This document shows, in pieces, positions 1 to 8,375 of a stretch of 64,000 bases of DNA (the stretch's first letter is position 1; the number at the start of each line of letters is the position of its first letter). Position numbers and translations under genes: made by a program. This DNA comes from Halobacteriovorax marinus (GTDB taxonomy: Bacteria > Bdellovibrionota > Bacteriovoracia > Bacteriovoracales > Bacteriovoracaceae): contig MAAO01000007.1 of the NCBI GenBank assembly GCA_002163155.1, positions 183,943 to 247,942 on the forward strand, written 5' to 3'. A model generated the notes under the pieces. It made no database searches and was not told the DNA's origin. It saw nothing but the letters and a program-made list of their open reading frames with translations.

Positions 1-336
1 TTTTAGAAGTTCACTTAAAACTAGTTTAGAGATTTTTATATATTCATCACTAGTTATGAGTTCGACTTTGGTTTCGATAATATCTTCAATTTGTTCTTCA
101 ATACTTAATTCACTTACGTAATTGAAGTTTGAGTATTGGCAAAAGAAGACCAAAAGATCGCTGACAATGGCATCGAAGATCTGATCTTTACTAGGGTAGT
201 ACTTATAGAGGGTTCTCTTGGAGACATCTGCACTTTTGGCGATTTGCTCCATGGAGGCCGCATTTAAGCCCTTGGAGATGAACTCCTCTACGCTGGCGGA
301 TAGTATTTTTTCTTTAATTTCTTCTTTTCTACCCAT
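1..336 (-). CDS. TetR-family transcriptional regulator (partial, cut by window edge)
   Basis: The 112 visible residues start MGRKEEIKEKIL and contain a typical TetR N-terminal DNA-binding domain. A helix-turn-helix around residues 25-46 ends in SKRTLYKYYPSK, the usual recognition-helix signature. The ligand-binding domain is only begun before the sequence ends. The gene is divergent from the MBL-fold lipoprotein gene at 479. The two palindromes between them are the obvious operators, so I infer that it represses that gene and itself. Its ligand is unknown. Confidence 0.9.
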   Translation of the reverse strand, partial: MGRKEEIKEKILSASVEEFISKGLNAASMEQIAKSADVSKRTLYKYYPSKDQIFDAIVSDLLVFFCQYSNFNYVSELSIEEQIEDIIETKVELITSDEYIKISKLVLSELLK

Positions 337-368
337 GATAAAGCCTTGGTATTATTCAAAAATCTTAA

Positions 369-394
369 ATAAGTAAACGAGTGTGTCTACTTAT
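369..394. promoter_or_regulatory. TetR operator palindrome 1
   Basis: An inverted repeat ATAAGTAAAC-6 nt-GTCTACTTAT has 9 of 10 arm bases paired. It lies between the divergent TetR gene and the MBL lipoprotein gene and repeats the architecture of the site at 421, 52 bp away. Confidence 0.7.
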
Positions 395-420
395 CTCTTG
401 ATTTGAATATGAACCTGTAA

Positions 421-446
421 TAAAGTAAACGTATGTGTTTACTTTA
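421..446. promoter_or_regulatory. TetR operator palindrome 2
   Basis: A perfect inverted repeat TAAAGTAAAC-6 nt-GTTTACTTTA ends 32 bp before the start of the MBL lipoprotein gene. It shares the AAGTAAAC half-site with the copy at 369-394. A regulator bound here would block transcription towards 479. Confidence 0.75.
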
Positions 447-478
447 AAATAGATAAGTAAGAAAAGAAAGGAAATAAT

Positions 479-1630
479 GTGAAAACAACCATCATATCCC
501 TTATAACAATTGTCCTTGGAGGCATTATGCTTAGTAGTTGTGGAACTTTTGGGACTAGACCCAAGGGAGCAATGTTAGAGCAGATTCAAAAATCACCTCA
601 GTATAATAGTGAAAAGAAGTCGTTCATCAACCGGCGTCACAAAGTCATTGCCGAGATGAAAAAGGACAGTATGAACTGGGGCACTATGAAGGAGTGGTTA
701 TTTGGTGGCGTGAATAGGGTTCCTAAGATGGAGCTTCCACAAGTTAAGCCCGATATTGCAGAATTTCTAACTCCCTCTAAAGAATTAAAGGTGATTTGGT
801 TTGGTCATTCTACCTTTCTCTTAAATATGTCCGGAAAAATTATTTTAGTAGACCCGGTTTTCTCAGGATCGGCCGCCCCTTTTAGTTTCATGGTAAAGCG
901 TTTTCAAAAACCAGCGCTTAGTTTAGAAGAGTTGCCGGCGATTGATTACATTGTTATCTCTCATGATCACTACGATCACTTAGATATGGAATCAATACAA
1001 TTCTTTAAAGACAAGAAAACTAAATTTGTCACTCCCTTGGGAGTTGGTTCGCACCTTGTGGGTTGGGGTATAGAGCGAGAGCGTATTAGTGAATTAGATT
1101 GGTGGGATAAATTAGAAGTGGAAGGAGTGAGTTTCATTGCGACTCCTTCACAACACTTTTCAGGTCGAGACGGATTTCATGATAATGAAACTCTGTGGGC
1201 CTCTTGGGTGATTCAAAATTCTGAACACAATATCTACTTTAGTGGAGACTCTGGTTACGACGAACACTTTAAAAAGATTGGCGAGAAGTATGGCCCGTTT
1301 GATTTGGCCTTTATTGAAAATGGTCAATACAACTTAAAGTGGAGAGCTGTACATATGATGCCTGAAGAAGCGGCCCAGGCCTACTTCGATCTTGGTGCTA
1401 AGAAATTCTTCCCAGTTCACTGGGGAATGTTTGAACTCTCTTTTCACACTTGGTTTGATCCCATTGTAGAGATTAGTGAACAAGCTAAGAAGAGAGGGAT
1501 AGAGTTAGTGACTCCTAGATTGGGAGAGGTGATTTCTCTCAGTGAAGATCTTAAAACAACTAGCTGGTGGGAGCCTTTGATTGAGAAGGGTGTGACACAG
1601 TTGGCGAAGTTGGATGAGGTTAAGGATTAG
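479..1630 (+). CDS. MBL-fold metal-dependent hydrolase, lipoprotein (RomA/NAPE-PLD-like)
   Basis: This is a 383-residue metallo-beta-lactamase-fold protein. The N-terminus has a lipobox LSSC with the lipidated cysteine at 21, so it should be membrane anchored outside the cytoplasm. The metal motif SHDHYDH sits near residue 161, preceded by a FGHSTFLL segment. Later the FSGDSGYD and FPVHWGMFE segments supply further metal ligands, as in the RomA/UlaG/NAPE-PLD branch. The substrate is unknown; phosphodiesters or lactones are known for relatives. The start is GTG at 479, because the ATG at 477 is followed at once by a stop. It is probably controlled by the divergent TetR protein. Confidence 0.85.
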   Translation: MKTTIISLITIVLGGIMLSSCGTFGTRPKGAMLEQIQKSPQYNSEKKSFINRRHKVIAEMKKDSMNWGTMKEWLFGGVNRVPKMELPQVKPDIAEFLTPSKELKVIWFGHSTFLLNMSGKIILVDPVFSGSAAPFSFMVKRFQKPALSLEELPAIDYIVISHDHYDHLDMESIQFFKDKKTKFVTPLGVGSHLVGWGIERERISELDWWDKLEVEGVSFIATPSQHFSGRDGFHDNETLWASWVIQNSEHNIYFSGDSGYDEHFKKIGEKYGPFDLAFIENGQYNLKWRAVHMMPEEAAQAYFDLGAKKFFPVHWGMFELSFHTWFDPIVEISEQAKKRGIELVTPRLGEVISLSEDLKTTSWWEPLIEKGVTQLAKLDEVKD

Positions 1631-1726
1631 CTTTAGATATCCTATGAATAAAAAAACTCACTTGCGTAATATCTATAGTAATATATGAAAAGTTATACAT
1701 TACTAAAAATATCTTAAGGTAAGAGC

Positions 1727-2722
1727 ATGATTAAATTAGCATTAATTTCATTACAACTAATGGTACTTTCTTGTTACGCAGGTGCAGGAGTAAATACAAA
1801 ACCAGTTTTTGATAAAGAATTATCACAGTTCAAATATCCATTTACTGTTGAAACCTACAAACTTAAAACCCAAGATCAAAATCTCTCAATGAGATATATG
1901 GATGTAGGCGCAAAAGGTAGTGGGAAAGTAGTAGTGCTACTACATGGAAAGAATTTTGCGGGCTTTTACTGGGAACGAATTGCTAATGATCTCGTAAAAA
2001 GAGGTTATAGAGTTATCATTCCTGATCAGATAGGTTTTGGAAAGTCATCTAAACCTAGTAGGTATCAATTTAGCTTTACTCAATTGGCACTCAATACCAA
2101 GGCCCTTTTGAGTGAACTTAAAATTACTAATTTTACAGTTGTAGGTCACTCAATGGGTGGAATGCTGGCCGTAAATATGTCTTATCTCTTTTCTAAATCA
2201 GTGAATAAATTGATTTTAATTAATCCCATTGGTCTTGAGACTTATTTGGATTTTGTAAAATATAAGGACACAGGTTTCTTCTTCAAAAATGAGCAGAAGA
2301 AGACAGTTGCAAAGATCAGAAATTATCAGAAGAAGAATTACTATGATGGAAAGTGGAGTGATGATTATGAAGCGCTTCTTATGCCTTTTAAAGGCTGGCT
2401 AAATGGGAAAGAGTGGAAGCAGGTCGCTTGGAATAATGCTCTAACTTATTCTCCTATTTTCTCTGAAGATATTGTGACAAAGTTTCCAAAACTTAAAAAT
2501 GAAACCTACCTCATCATTGGAACAAGGGACCGTACGGGACCTGGACGAAAGTGGAAGAAAGACGGAGTGACTTATAAGCTGGGACAATACCAAAATCTTG
2601 GAAAAGCTGCTCACAGTAAAATTAAAAATTCTAAACTCTTTGAACTTGAAGGACTGGGTCACATGCCACAGTTTGAAGATTATAAGAGATTTTCTAAGGT
2701 GTTCTATTCTATTTTGAAATAG
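1727..2722 (+). CDS. alpha/beta hydrolase, exported
   Basis: This 331-residue protein has a hydrophobic N-terminus with a cysteine at about residue 16 (VLSCYAG). That could be a weak lipobox or an ordinary signal peptide. The fold signature is clear: oxyanion-loop LLHGKNFAG, the DQIGFGKS strand, nucleophile elbow GHSMGG near residue 140, and a late LGHMPQ histidine. It is therefore a serine esterase or lipase-like hydrolase with unknown substrate. It stands alone between the MBL gene and a convergent regulator, with an AAGGTAAGAG ribosome-binding region before ATG. Confidence 0.85.
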   Translation: MIKLALISLQLMVLSCYAGAGVNTKPVFDKELSQFKYPFTVETYKLKTQDQNLSMRYMDVGAKGSGKVVVLLHGKNFAGFYWERIANDLVKRGYRVIIPDQIGFGKSSKPSRYQFSFTQLALNTKALLSELKITNFTVVGHSMGGMLAVNMSYLFSKSVNKLILINPIGLETYLDFVKYKDTGFFFKNEQKKTVAKIRNYQKKNYYDGKWSDDYEALLMPFKGWLNGKEWKQVAWNNALTYSPIFSEDIVTKFPKLKNETYLIIGTRDRTGPGRKWKKDGVTYKLGQYQNLGKAAHSKIKNSKLFELEGLGHMPQFEDYKRFSKVFYSILK

Positions 2723-2732
2723 GACGCACTAT

Positions 2733-3479
2733 TTATCTATAACTTTCCCAATCAGTCTTATAAGGAAGAAAGGCGAATAACCATCTTACGTCCGTTAAGT
2801 CTTTTTTCGCTATTGTGCTTCCTTCTAGGTAGGCCTTCTCTCTATATTTCTTTCCTAGGGAATTAATATCTTGAACCATTGCTGCGAGTGAAGTCTTTGA
2901 GAGTTGTAACTCACTTGCTTGCATACAGCAGTCATCTTTAAGAACATTCTTATAAACAGATTCTAGAAAGTGGTGATTTTGTTTCTTAATAAGTTTCTCA
3001 AAGAAAACTCCTTCTAGCTTTAGACGAAGTTGACCTGATATTTTGAATTTAACTTTGTTGTCTGGATAAATATCAAGTAACTCTAGTTTTTCAAGAGCTC
3101 GTAGGATTTTAAACATTTCCTTATCACTTATTTTGTATTCAGCTTGAATTAAGCTGTTTGATCTCCCTCTGTACAATTCTCTAAAGACAAAAAAATAAAA
3201 TGGATGTTTAGAAAAATAAGTTTCCTGCTTGTCGCTTAGAAAGTAGTTTTTATTCTTTACACTCTTACGAGCAAGCTCAGAAACTTCTAGAAGTGTTGTA
3301 CTTAGAAGTTTACAAATTTGTGTGATCTTACTTAGTGAGCAATCATACTTAGAAAAAATTCTCTTAATTGAAACTTCGGATAGGGATAACTCAACACCTA
3401 TTTGCTTATAGGTTAGGCCCTCTTTTTTTAGAAGCAGTTTTATCGTATCTATCAATAATTTAGAATCAGTATCAACCAT
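2733..3479 (-). CDS. XRE-like helix-turn-helix regulator
   Basis: This 248-residue cytoplasmic protein has an N-terminal helix-turn-helix of about residues 10-55 (LTYKQIGVELSLSEVSIKRIFSK), resembling Cro/C1-type domains. The remaining ~190 residues are lysine-rich and helical with no domain I recognise, probably sensing or dimerisation. It is convergent with the alpha/beta hydrolase gene and divergent from the gene at 3587. A palindrome at 3500-3516 suggests autoregulation or control of the divergent gene. The start ATG has no clear Shine-Dalgarno sequence. Confidence 0.75.
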   Translation of the reverse strand: MVDTDSKLLIDTIKLLLKKEGLTYKQIGVELSLSEVSIKRIFSKYDCSLSKITQICKLLSTTLLEVSELARKSVKNKNYFLSDKQETYFSKHPFYFFVFRELYRGRSNSLIQAEYKISDKEMFKILRALEKLELLDIYPDNKVKFKISGQLRLKLEGVFFEKLIKKQNHHFLESVYKNVLKDDCCMQASELQLSKTSLAAMVQDINSLGKKYREKAYLEGSTIAKKDLTDVRWLFAFLPYKTDWESYR

Positions 3480-3499
3480 AGGTTCATTTCGCTAGTGAC

Positions 3500-3516
3500 G
3501 TATCATATATTGATAC
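3500..3516. promoter_or_regulatory. palindrome in divergent promoter region
   Basis: A perfect inverted repeat GTATCA-5 nt-TGATAC lies between the XRE-like regulator gene and the secreted putative metalloprotease gene. A half-site-like GGTATC recurs at about 3540. It is a plausible operator for the adjacent regulator. Confidence 0.45.
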
Positions 3517-3586
3517 CTTTTGTCTTTGTGTGGGTAAAAGGTATCTGTTGATGTAGCACTATGTCAAATCTATTAAAGGAGAGTTT

Positions 3587-4492
3587 ATGAAGTTTTTACT
3601 AGTTCTAACATTTTTAACCTTTGTTTCTGCGAGTGTTCAAGCTGCTGTTTGCTCTTGTGGTGCTCCAGCATCATGCGGTCCTTCTAGACCTCCTCGCTGT
3701 CCTTTAAAAGAGATAAATAAAGATCTAAGCAAGGTAAGTAAGTTCTATGCCAATCACTCTATTCAGGATCAAAAACCAGCGGCCTTTGCTTTGAATTCTA
3801 AATCTAGTGCCTTTGTTTTAGAAGTAAGTCATTCGAGTACTATAGAGGCCGATAGATTTATAAATATGCTGAGAGAGAATCAATCATTAATTGAAAAGAT
3901 TGAATCTTTTGCCTCATTAACAGCTGTTGAACAAGTACCAGTATTAAAAGAAGTCTTTGCCTTGGAAGTTAAAGCACTAGAAATTAAAGCTCCAAAGCTT
4001 GTGATAGACCTTACATACGAGAGAGCAGCTTTTTTCGAATTTGATGTGAATTCGAATGAGCCAGGTGTCGTTTATATAAATCCTCTTATAACTTTTAAAG
4101 ACAGTAAGTACGCAGCACTGTCACTTCTCATTCATGAAACAAGACATTCGGCGCAATTACAATTGGCACAAAATGAGAATAGAGAAGTTCTAGGAAGTGC
4201 TTACCATCAGGCCTTTGTGGCGCAGAAATTCTTTACTGGAAAGCTAGGGTTTTCTGATTTTCTAACCTTGAATAATGAGTACGAAGCTTTTCTCTTTGGA
4301 AATTATGTTATGAACAAACTTTTTATGGGGAGAGTTGATTTAATTGATATGGGAACCTTTGCTTCACAATTTAATGAAGCTGGTGATCTAAAAATTGATT
4401 TGTCTTATCTTCACCTTCATCACAGTGAAAGTGTCTTAGAGACTTTTAATGAACTAGAGAAAGTACAAGCTAAACTGCTGGGAGTAGAGTGA
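3587..4492 (+). CDS. secreted protein with HExxH zinc-protease-like motif
   Basis: This 301-residue protein begins with a classical signal peptide cleaved near SVQAA. A short cysteine-rich segment follows (CSCG, SCGP, RCP). In the middle, LLIHETRHSAQ around residues 180-190 contains HETRH, the HExxH signature of zincin metalloproteases. A glutamate that could be a third ligand follows in NNEYEAFLFGNY. The protease assignment rests on this motif only and the family is not recognised. An AAAGGAGAG ribosome-binding site fixes the ATG. Confidence 0.65.
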   Translation: MKFLLVLTFLTFVSASVQAAVCSCGAPASCGPSRPPRCPLKEINKDLSKVSKFYANHSIQDQKPAAFALNSKSSAFVLEVSHSSTIEADRFINMLRENQSLIEKIESFASLTAVEQVPVLKEVFALEVKALEIKAPKLVIDLTYERAAFFEFDVNSNEPGVVYINPLITFKDSKYAALSLLIHETRHSAQLQLAQNENREVLGSAYHQAFVAQKFFTGKLGFSDFLTLNNEYEAFLFGNYVMNKLFMGRVDLIDMGTFASQFNEAGDLKIDLSYLHLHHSESVLETFNELEKVQAKLLGVE

Positions 4493-4495
4493 CCT

Positions 4496-5014
4496 TTAGC
4501 CTAAAGCTGCTAAAGTATCTTCTATGGCATCGAAATTACCTTTAGTTCTCTTTCCCTTGTAGGCAAGACGAATGGATAAATTGGAATCAATGAGAAAGGT
4601 AGCCGCTTGAGAGAAGTCATTATTTTCGAATCTCACTCCAAAGTAGTCTGCAAGTTCTGATTGGGAGTCTGAAGCAAATAAGTAGGGCATAGGGTTTTTA
4701 TCTAACCACTGGCGAATAAGGTCAGTGGATTCAGATGAGACAACTATGATGGTTGCATTCTTGCCAGATAGTTTTCTCTTCCATGTGTTTAATCGACTCA
4801 TGTGCATGCGACAAAAGGGGCACCACGTACCTCGAATAAATATTAATAACAGAGGACCATTTTTAACTATAGATGATATTTTAGCTTCTTGATTATTGCT
4901 TAATTTAATATCCCAGTCTGAAATAGTCTCATCTAATTGAAGAATATTTAATCTTGAATTTCCTCTCGTTCCTGAGTCAATGGTTGCTTGAACGAGTTCT
5001 GTAAATATCGACAT
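4496..5014 (-). CDS. peroxiredoxin-like (AhpC/TSA, thioredoxin fold) protein
   Basis: This is a 172-residue cytoplasmic protein with a thioredoxin-like core. A FIRGTWCPFC motif places redox cysteines at 65 and 68, followed by the VVSSEST and PYLFASDSQ segments typical of the AhpC/TSA superfamily. The CxxC arrangement resembles peroxiredoxin-like DUF899/AhpC-type proteins rather than a 2-Cys Prx with a distant resolving cysteine. It probably reduces peroxides or acts as a disulfide reductase. Its stop lies 3 bp from the stop of the convergent gene before it. Confidence 0.8.
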   Translation of the reverse strand: MSIFTELVQATIDSGTRGNSRLNILQLDETISDWDIKLSNNQEAKISSIVKNGPLLLIFIRGTWCPFCRMHMSRLNTWKRKLSGKNATIIVVSSESTDLIRQWLDKNPMPYLFASDSQSELADYFGVRFENNDFSQAATFLIDSNLSIRLAYKGKRTKGNFDAIEDTLAALG

Positions 5015-5228
5015 GGCCTTATCCTATATTTCTATGCAAGTTATAGTTTATTTCATGTCTTATAGATTTCAATATTAGTTTTACTTAAGAGATTAGGTGG
5101 TGATGTAAGTTGTCGTAATTATTGTCATTTTTGGCAGTCAGTTTTCTAACAGGGCCTGTCTTATTTACATATTTCCCATAACTTACCTCTGAATCCTGTA
5201 AATTATAAGAAATATTTATAAGAAACCT

Positions 5229-5903
5229 GTGAGTAAGAACACTGTGATTAAGAAGCTATTATTTCTAACATTCAATTTGTTTTCTTTCATTGTCCTCGCC
5301 GACAATCTTCCTTACGTGGCCTATCCTTTTCAAACAGCGCGAGGAATCTTGTGTGATCAAGGTGCTCAGTCTCCTGTGGGAAATAGTCACACGCATCTAA
5401 ATACTTTATACGCACTTGATTTAGCGACTCCGAAGGGAGCTGATGCTGCTGGGATTTACGCCAGCTCTGATGCTCTGGTAATAGCCTATGGAGAATGCAA
5501 AGACTTCAATACAAATTGTGGAGCAGGATTTGGAAACCATATTAAACTTCTAAGAGAAGATGGTATTTTAATTATGTATGCCCATCTCAAAAAAGTAGCC
5601 GTTAAAACTGGTGACAAAATTTTGAAAGGAGACTTCATTGGAGTTGAAGGAAATACTGGTCTTACCGGACAGGATAATCGTCATCTGCACTTTAGTGTCC
5701 ATGCTGACTGGAGAATTTACGGAGCAGAGTATTTTAAAATGTATCTGGGATCACTACCTGATTCCATTCCCTATAGAATGAATATTTGCCAACAGTCTTA
5801 CGGGACTTGTAACGGACAACCCTTAGATATTCGAAAACTTAAATGTAGACGTATAACAAAGAAAACTGAATGGGTGCAGAGTTTCCCCATATGTGTTGAA
5901 TAG
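5229..5903 (+). CDS. secreted M23-family (LytM) peptidase
   Basis: This 224-residue exported protein carries the lysostaphin-type metallopeptidase core. It has a first zinc-ligand region around H54/H56 and D64 (YALDLATP), a MYAHL strand, a GNTGLTGQ turn, and the terminal HLHF motif with H152 and H154. Such enzymes cut peptide cross-links in peptidoglycan, fitting a cell-wall-active secreted enzyme. The GTG start gives a signal peptide ending near VLADN; another GTG lies five codons in. Six cysteines suggest disulfides in the periplasm or outside. Confidence 0.85.
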   Translation: MSKNTVIKKLLFLTFNLFSFIVLADNLPYVAYPFQTARGILCDQGAQSPVGNSHTHLNTLYALDLATPKGADAAGIYASSDALVIAYGECKDFNTNCGAGFGNHIKLLREDGILIMYAHLKKVAVKTGDKILKGDFIGVEGNTGLTGQDNRHLHFSVHADWRIYGAEYFKMYLGSLPDSIPYRMNICQQSYGTCNGQPLDIRKLKCRRITKKTEWVQSFPICVE

Positions 5904-5904
5904 A

Positions 5905-7026
5905 ATGGTGAATCAGAGACTTACTAACATTACCCTCAATTCTCTTATCGGTTGTGAATATGGTGAGCTCATTTCGCTTAGGCCATTACTACAAGTGGAT
6001 TCATTAGAAGATTTCTATACAAAGGCCATGTGTGCCTATTATCAAAATGACTCTCTAAAACTCACACGTATTAAAAATGAACTTAAAGAAATAGATCAAA
6101 GTGAAGAGGTTAGAGTTCTTTCTGCTTTACTCTTATTTCGCATTGAGATGATTCAACAAGTTGTGACTAAAGAAAAAATCATAGAGTTATGCAAACTTTC
6201 TCATCCTAGCTGGAATGGTGAAATTTATTCCTGCGCGGCACTCGCCTTGTATAGCTTAGGAGAATTTAAACAGTCTCAAGAGTATTTCATTCAGAGTGCA
6301 AACTCTCATAGGGAGCAGGGAATAGAATCTAAGGCCTTTAGAATTGAAATGAATGCTGTTACTATGGAAGGAAATATAGATCCTAGTAATCGATTGCTCT
6401 TTGTTTATCATGACTTTGCTACGCGTGCACTCAAGGCACAGCAACCTGTTGCCGCTGCCAATGCTTACTTAAATATTGCCCGAGAACTCTACCATATTAG
6501 GGCCTTAAATATGGCCTATAAGTATTGTCAGTTAAGTTTGGAGCTAGATCCACAACAGTCTGCAACTCTCTTAGAAAATAGTCCAAAGGCCTTACTTATT
6601 TATATTCTCTGTGGTCTAGGTAGAGCGAAAGAAGCTTTAACGCTTCTTGAGAGTTTTCAAGTTGATCAAAATCTTGTTTATAAAATGATTAAGTATATCT
6701 ATTTTGAAGGTGAGCTAGGAGATATAGACTTAGAGCAAATCTCTCCTCTGTGGAAATTAAGATTGAATGATGGAAAGGTGGACTCTAAGTTTGGTGCTCT
6801 TGAGAATGAAGCGATCGATTACTTATCGAAATCTGCAAGAGAGTTAGGGGAAATAGCTTTTAAACTCTACCCAGAGATTGATGAGGGAGATGCTATTAAT
6901 AGGGCCACTACGCTCTTTAGTCGCATTAATAAGAAGGTGAGTGGATTAATTATTCTTTGCCCAAAGTCTTCTAAGTACAAATTAAGTTTTAATGAGCCCC
7001 TAGAACTACTTGGGGGAAAGAGATGA
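5905..7026 (+). CDS. TPR-like helical-repeat protein
   Basis: This is a soluble protein of about 373 residues with no signal peptide. Repeated helix pairs (for example ALYSLGEFKQSQEYFIQSA and AANAYLNIARELYHIRALNMAYKYCQLSLELD) look like tetratricopeptide repeats, so a scaffold or regulatory role is likely. I placed the start at ATG 5905, just after the M23 stop; an upstream GTG at 5893 overlaps that gene. Its end overlaps the next gene by 4 bp (ATGA), so the two are translationally coupled. The exact family is not recognised. Confidence 0.6.
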   Translation: MVNQRLTNITLNSLIGCEYGELISLRPLLQVDSLEDFYTKAMCAYYQNDSLKLTRIKNELKEIDQSEEVRVLSALLLFRIEMIQQVVTKEKIIELCKLSHPSWNGEIYSCAALALYSLGEFKQSQEYFIQSANSHREQGIESKAFRIEMNAVTMEGNIDPSNRLLFVYHDFATRALKAQQPVAAANAYLNIARELYHIRALNMAYKYCQLSLELDPQQSATLLENSPKALLIYILCGLGRAKEALTLLESFQVDQNLVYKMIKYIYFEGELGDIDLEQISPLWKLRLNDGKVDSKFGALENEAIDYLSKSARELGEIAFKLYPEIDEGDAINRATTLFSRINKKVSGLIILCPKSSKYKLSFNEPLELLGGKR

Positions 7027-7634
7027 TTTGTTTAAATCTTAAACAAGAATTACAAAATATTCACTTTGAACTTTCAGGGAAGTTAAACCTCGAGGGTCTA
7101 CGAAAGATCTACTCTAAATCAATTCAAGAAGGTTCTGAGTTATCCCAAGTTCTCCTCTCGATGTTTTACCGCATGGAAAATGAAAACTACCCAGATGAGA
7201 GTATCTCTAGTGAACTAACAGCGATCATAAGTTCACTTCCAACTGACTACAAGAAATCTTATAGATGCGAGATTAATTTAATCTTAGCAAGTGAATATAA
7301 GCGACTAGGACATGAGGAGTTATTTCAAAAGACTCTTCAAATCGCTAATGAAATAGAGGCAACAGACTTGGCCGGTTCTCAAGTGACTTATCTAGCAGAA
7401 AATCTAGCGAAAGTAGTTACGGGTCCAAAATTAAAAGGCAAAGAATTAGTGCTCTATAATTCACTTCTTGCTGGACCTAAAGAGAAGTTTGATCTCATCT
7501 TTGAAATCTATGGAAATGATTGTGATATTTCTAAATGCGAAAGGAGTTTTAAGACTCTACTGAATCGTCTACGCAAGAAAATGTCTGAAGAGATCATTTT
7601 AAATACAGAAAACTTCTACGAAATTCGCTCTTAA
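7023..7634 (+). CDS. hypothetical helical protein with possible C-terminal winged helix
   Basis: This is a 203-residue soluble protein coupled by an ATGA overlap to the preceding TPR-like gene. The first ~150 residues look like helical repeats. The last ~45 (KCERSFKTLLNRLRKK then ENFYEIR) have the pattern of the recognition helix and wing of OmpR-type DNA-binding domains. If so, the pair would be a split repeat-plus-DNA-binding regulator. That is inference from pattern, not a recognised family. Confidence 0.5.
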   Translation: MICLNLKQELQNIHFELSGKLNLEGLRKIYSKSIQEGSELSQVLLSMFYRMENENYPDESISSELTAIISSLPTDYKKSYRCEINLILASEYKRLGHEELFQKTLQIANEIEATDLAGSQVTYLAENLAKVVTGPKLKGKELVLYNSLLAGPKEKFDLIFEIYGNDCDISKCERSFKTLLNRLRKKMSEEIILNTENFYEIRS

Positions 7635-7651
7635 ACTTAAATTCTATATTG

Positions 7652-7666
7652 TGTTATAATTCATGT
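7652..7666 (+). promoter_or_regulatory. extended -10 promoter giving a leaderless transcript
   Basis: TG-T-TATAAT (7652-7660) is a perfect extended -10 box. It ends 6 nt before the ATG at 7667, so transcription should begin at or next to the start codon. No Shine-Dalgarno sequence is present. Confidence 0.6.
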
Positions 7667-8347
7667 ATGAAAATCATGACATGGAATATATATTTCGACG
7701 ATGAATCGGGACTTAAGCGCTATCCTGCAATTCTTGAAACTATTCTAAAAAAACAAGCAGCTGTCGTTTGTCTGCAAGAAGTGACGGATGTCTTTATTAG
7801 GCTCCTGCAAACGAGTGAGCTTACGAGTCATTATACAATTCTAGGAATTGAGCAAACCGCTCGTTATAAGAATATTATCCTAACAAATTTAAATGTAGAG
7901 GAATTTGGAATTTTTCAATTGCCCTCAAACATGTCTCGTTGTGCTCCCTATCTTAAAGTGCGTAGTGAAGATAGAACACTGACAGTAGTGAATCTTCATC
8001 TTGAAAGTATGTTAGAGGATACAGATATTCGCACGTCTCAGCTAAGCAGTGTATTGGATCAGACTAGAAGTGATATGAGTCTTATACTGTGCGGTGATAT
8101 GAATTTTGGTGATGATGACTTTGAAAGCCGTTTTGTTAAGGAATACTTTCAAGATTTAGGTGCTGTTGATGCACGCGTGACTTATGATGTGGAAAATAAT
8201 CAAATAGCTAAGGCCACAAGGTTTCCTGGTGAGGGTAGTCGTCGTTTGGACCGCTTTCTTATTAAAGGTGAAGTAGAGTTTTCGAACTATCAATTACACC
8301 TTGAACCTTTTTCAGATCACTTTCCCATAACAGTAGAAATAAAATAG
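7667..8347 (+). CDS. endonuclease/exonuclease/phosphatase (EEP) family protein
   Basis: This protein of about 226 residues has the EEP fold landmarks in order: MTWNIYFD at the N-terminus, LQEVTD (metal-binding Glu), VVNLHLES, GDMNFGDD, LDRFLI and the terminal SDHFPI histidine. Members cut phosphodiester or phosphate-monoester bonds in nucleic acids or lipids. There is no signal peptide, so it acts in the cytoplasm. The ATG at 7667 is preferred over an upstream TTG at 7649, because the intervening sequence is itself a near-perfect -10 promoter element. Confidence 0.85.
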   Translation: MKIMTWNIYFDDESGLKRYPAILETILKKQAAVVCLQEVTDVFIRLLQTSELTSHYTILGIEQTARYKNIILTNLNVEEFGIFQLPSNMSRCAPYLKVRSEDRTLTVVNLHLESMLEDTDIRTSQLSSVLDQTRSDMSLILCGDMNFGDDDFESRFVKEYFQDLGAVDARVTYDVENNQIAKATRFPGEGSRRLDRFLIKGEVEFSNYQLHLEPFSDHFPITVEIK

Positions 8348-8375
8348 ATTAGTAAAATAATAGTAGGTGAGAAGT

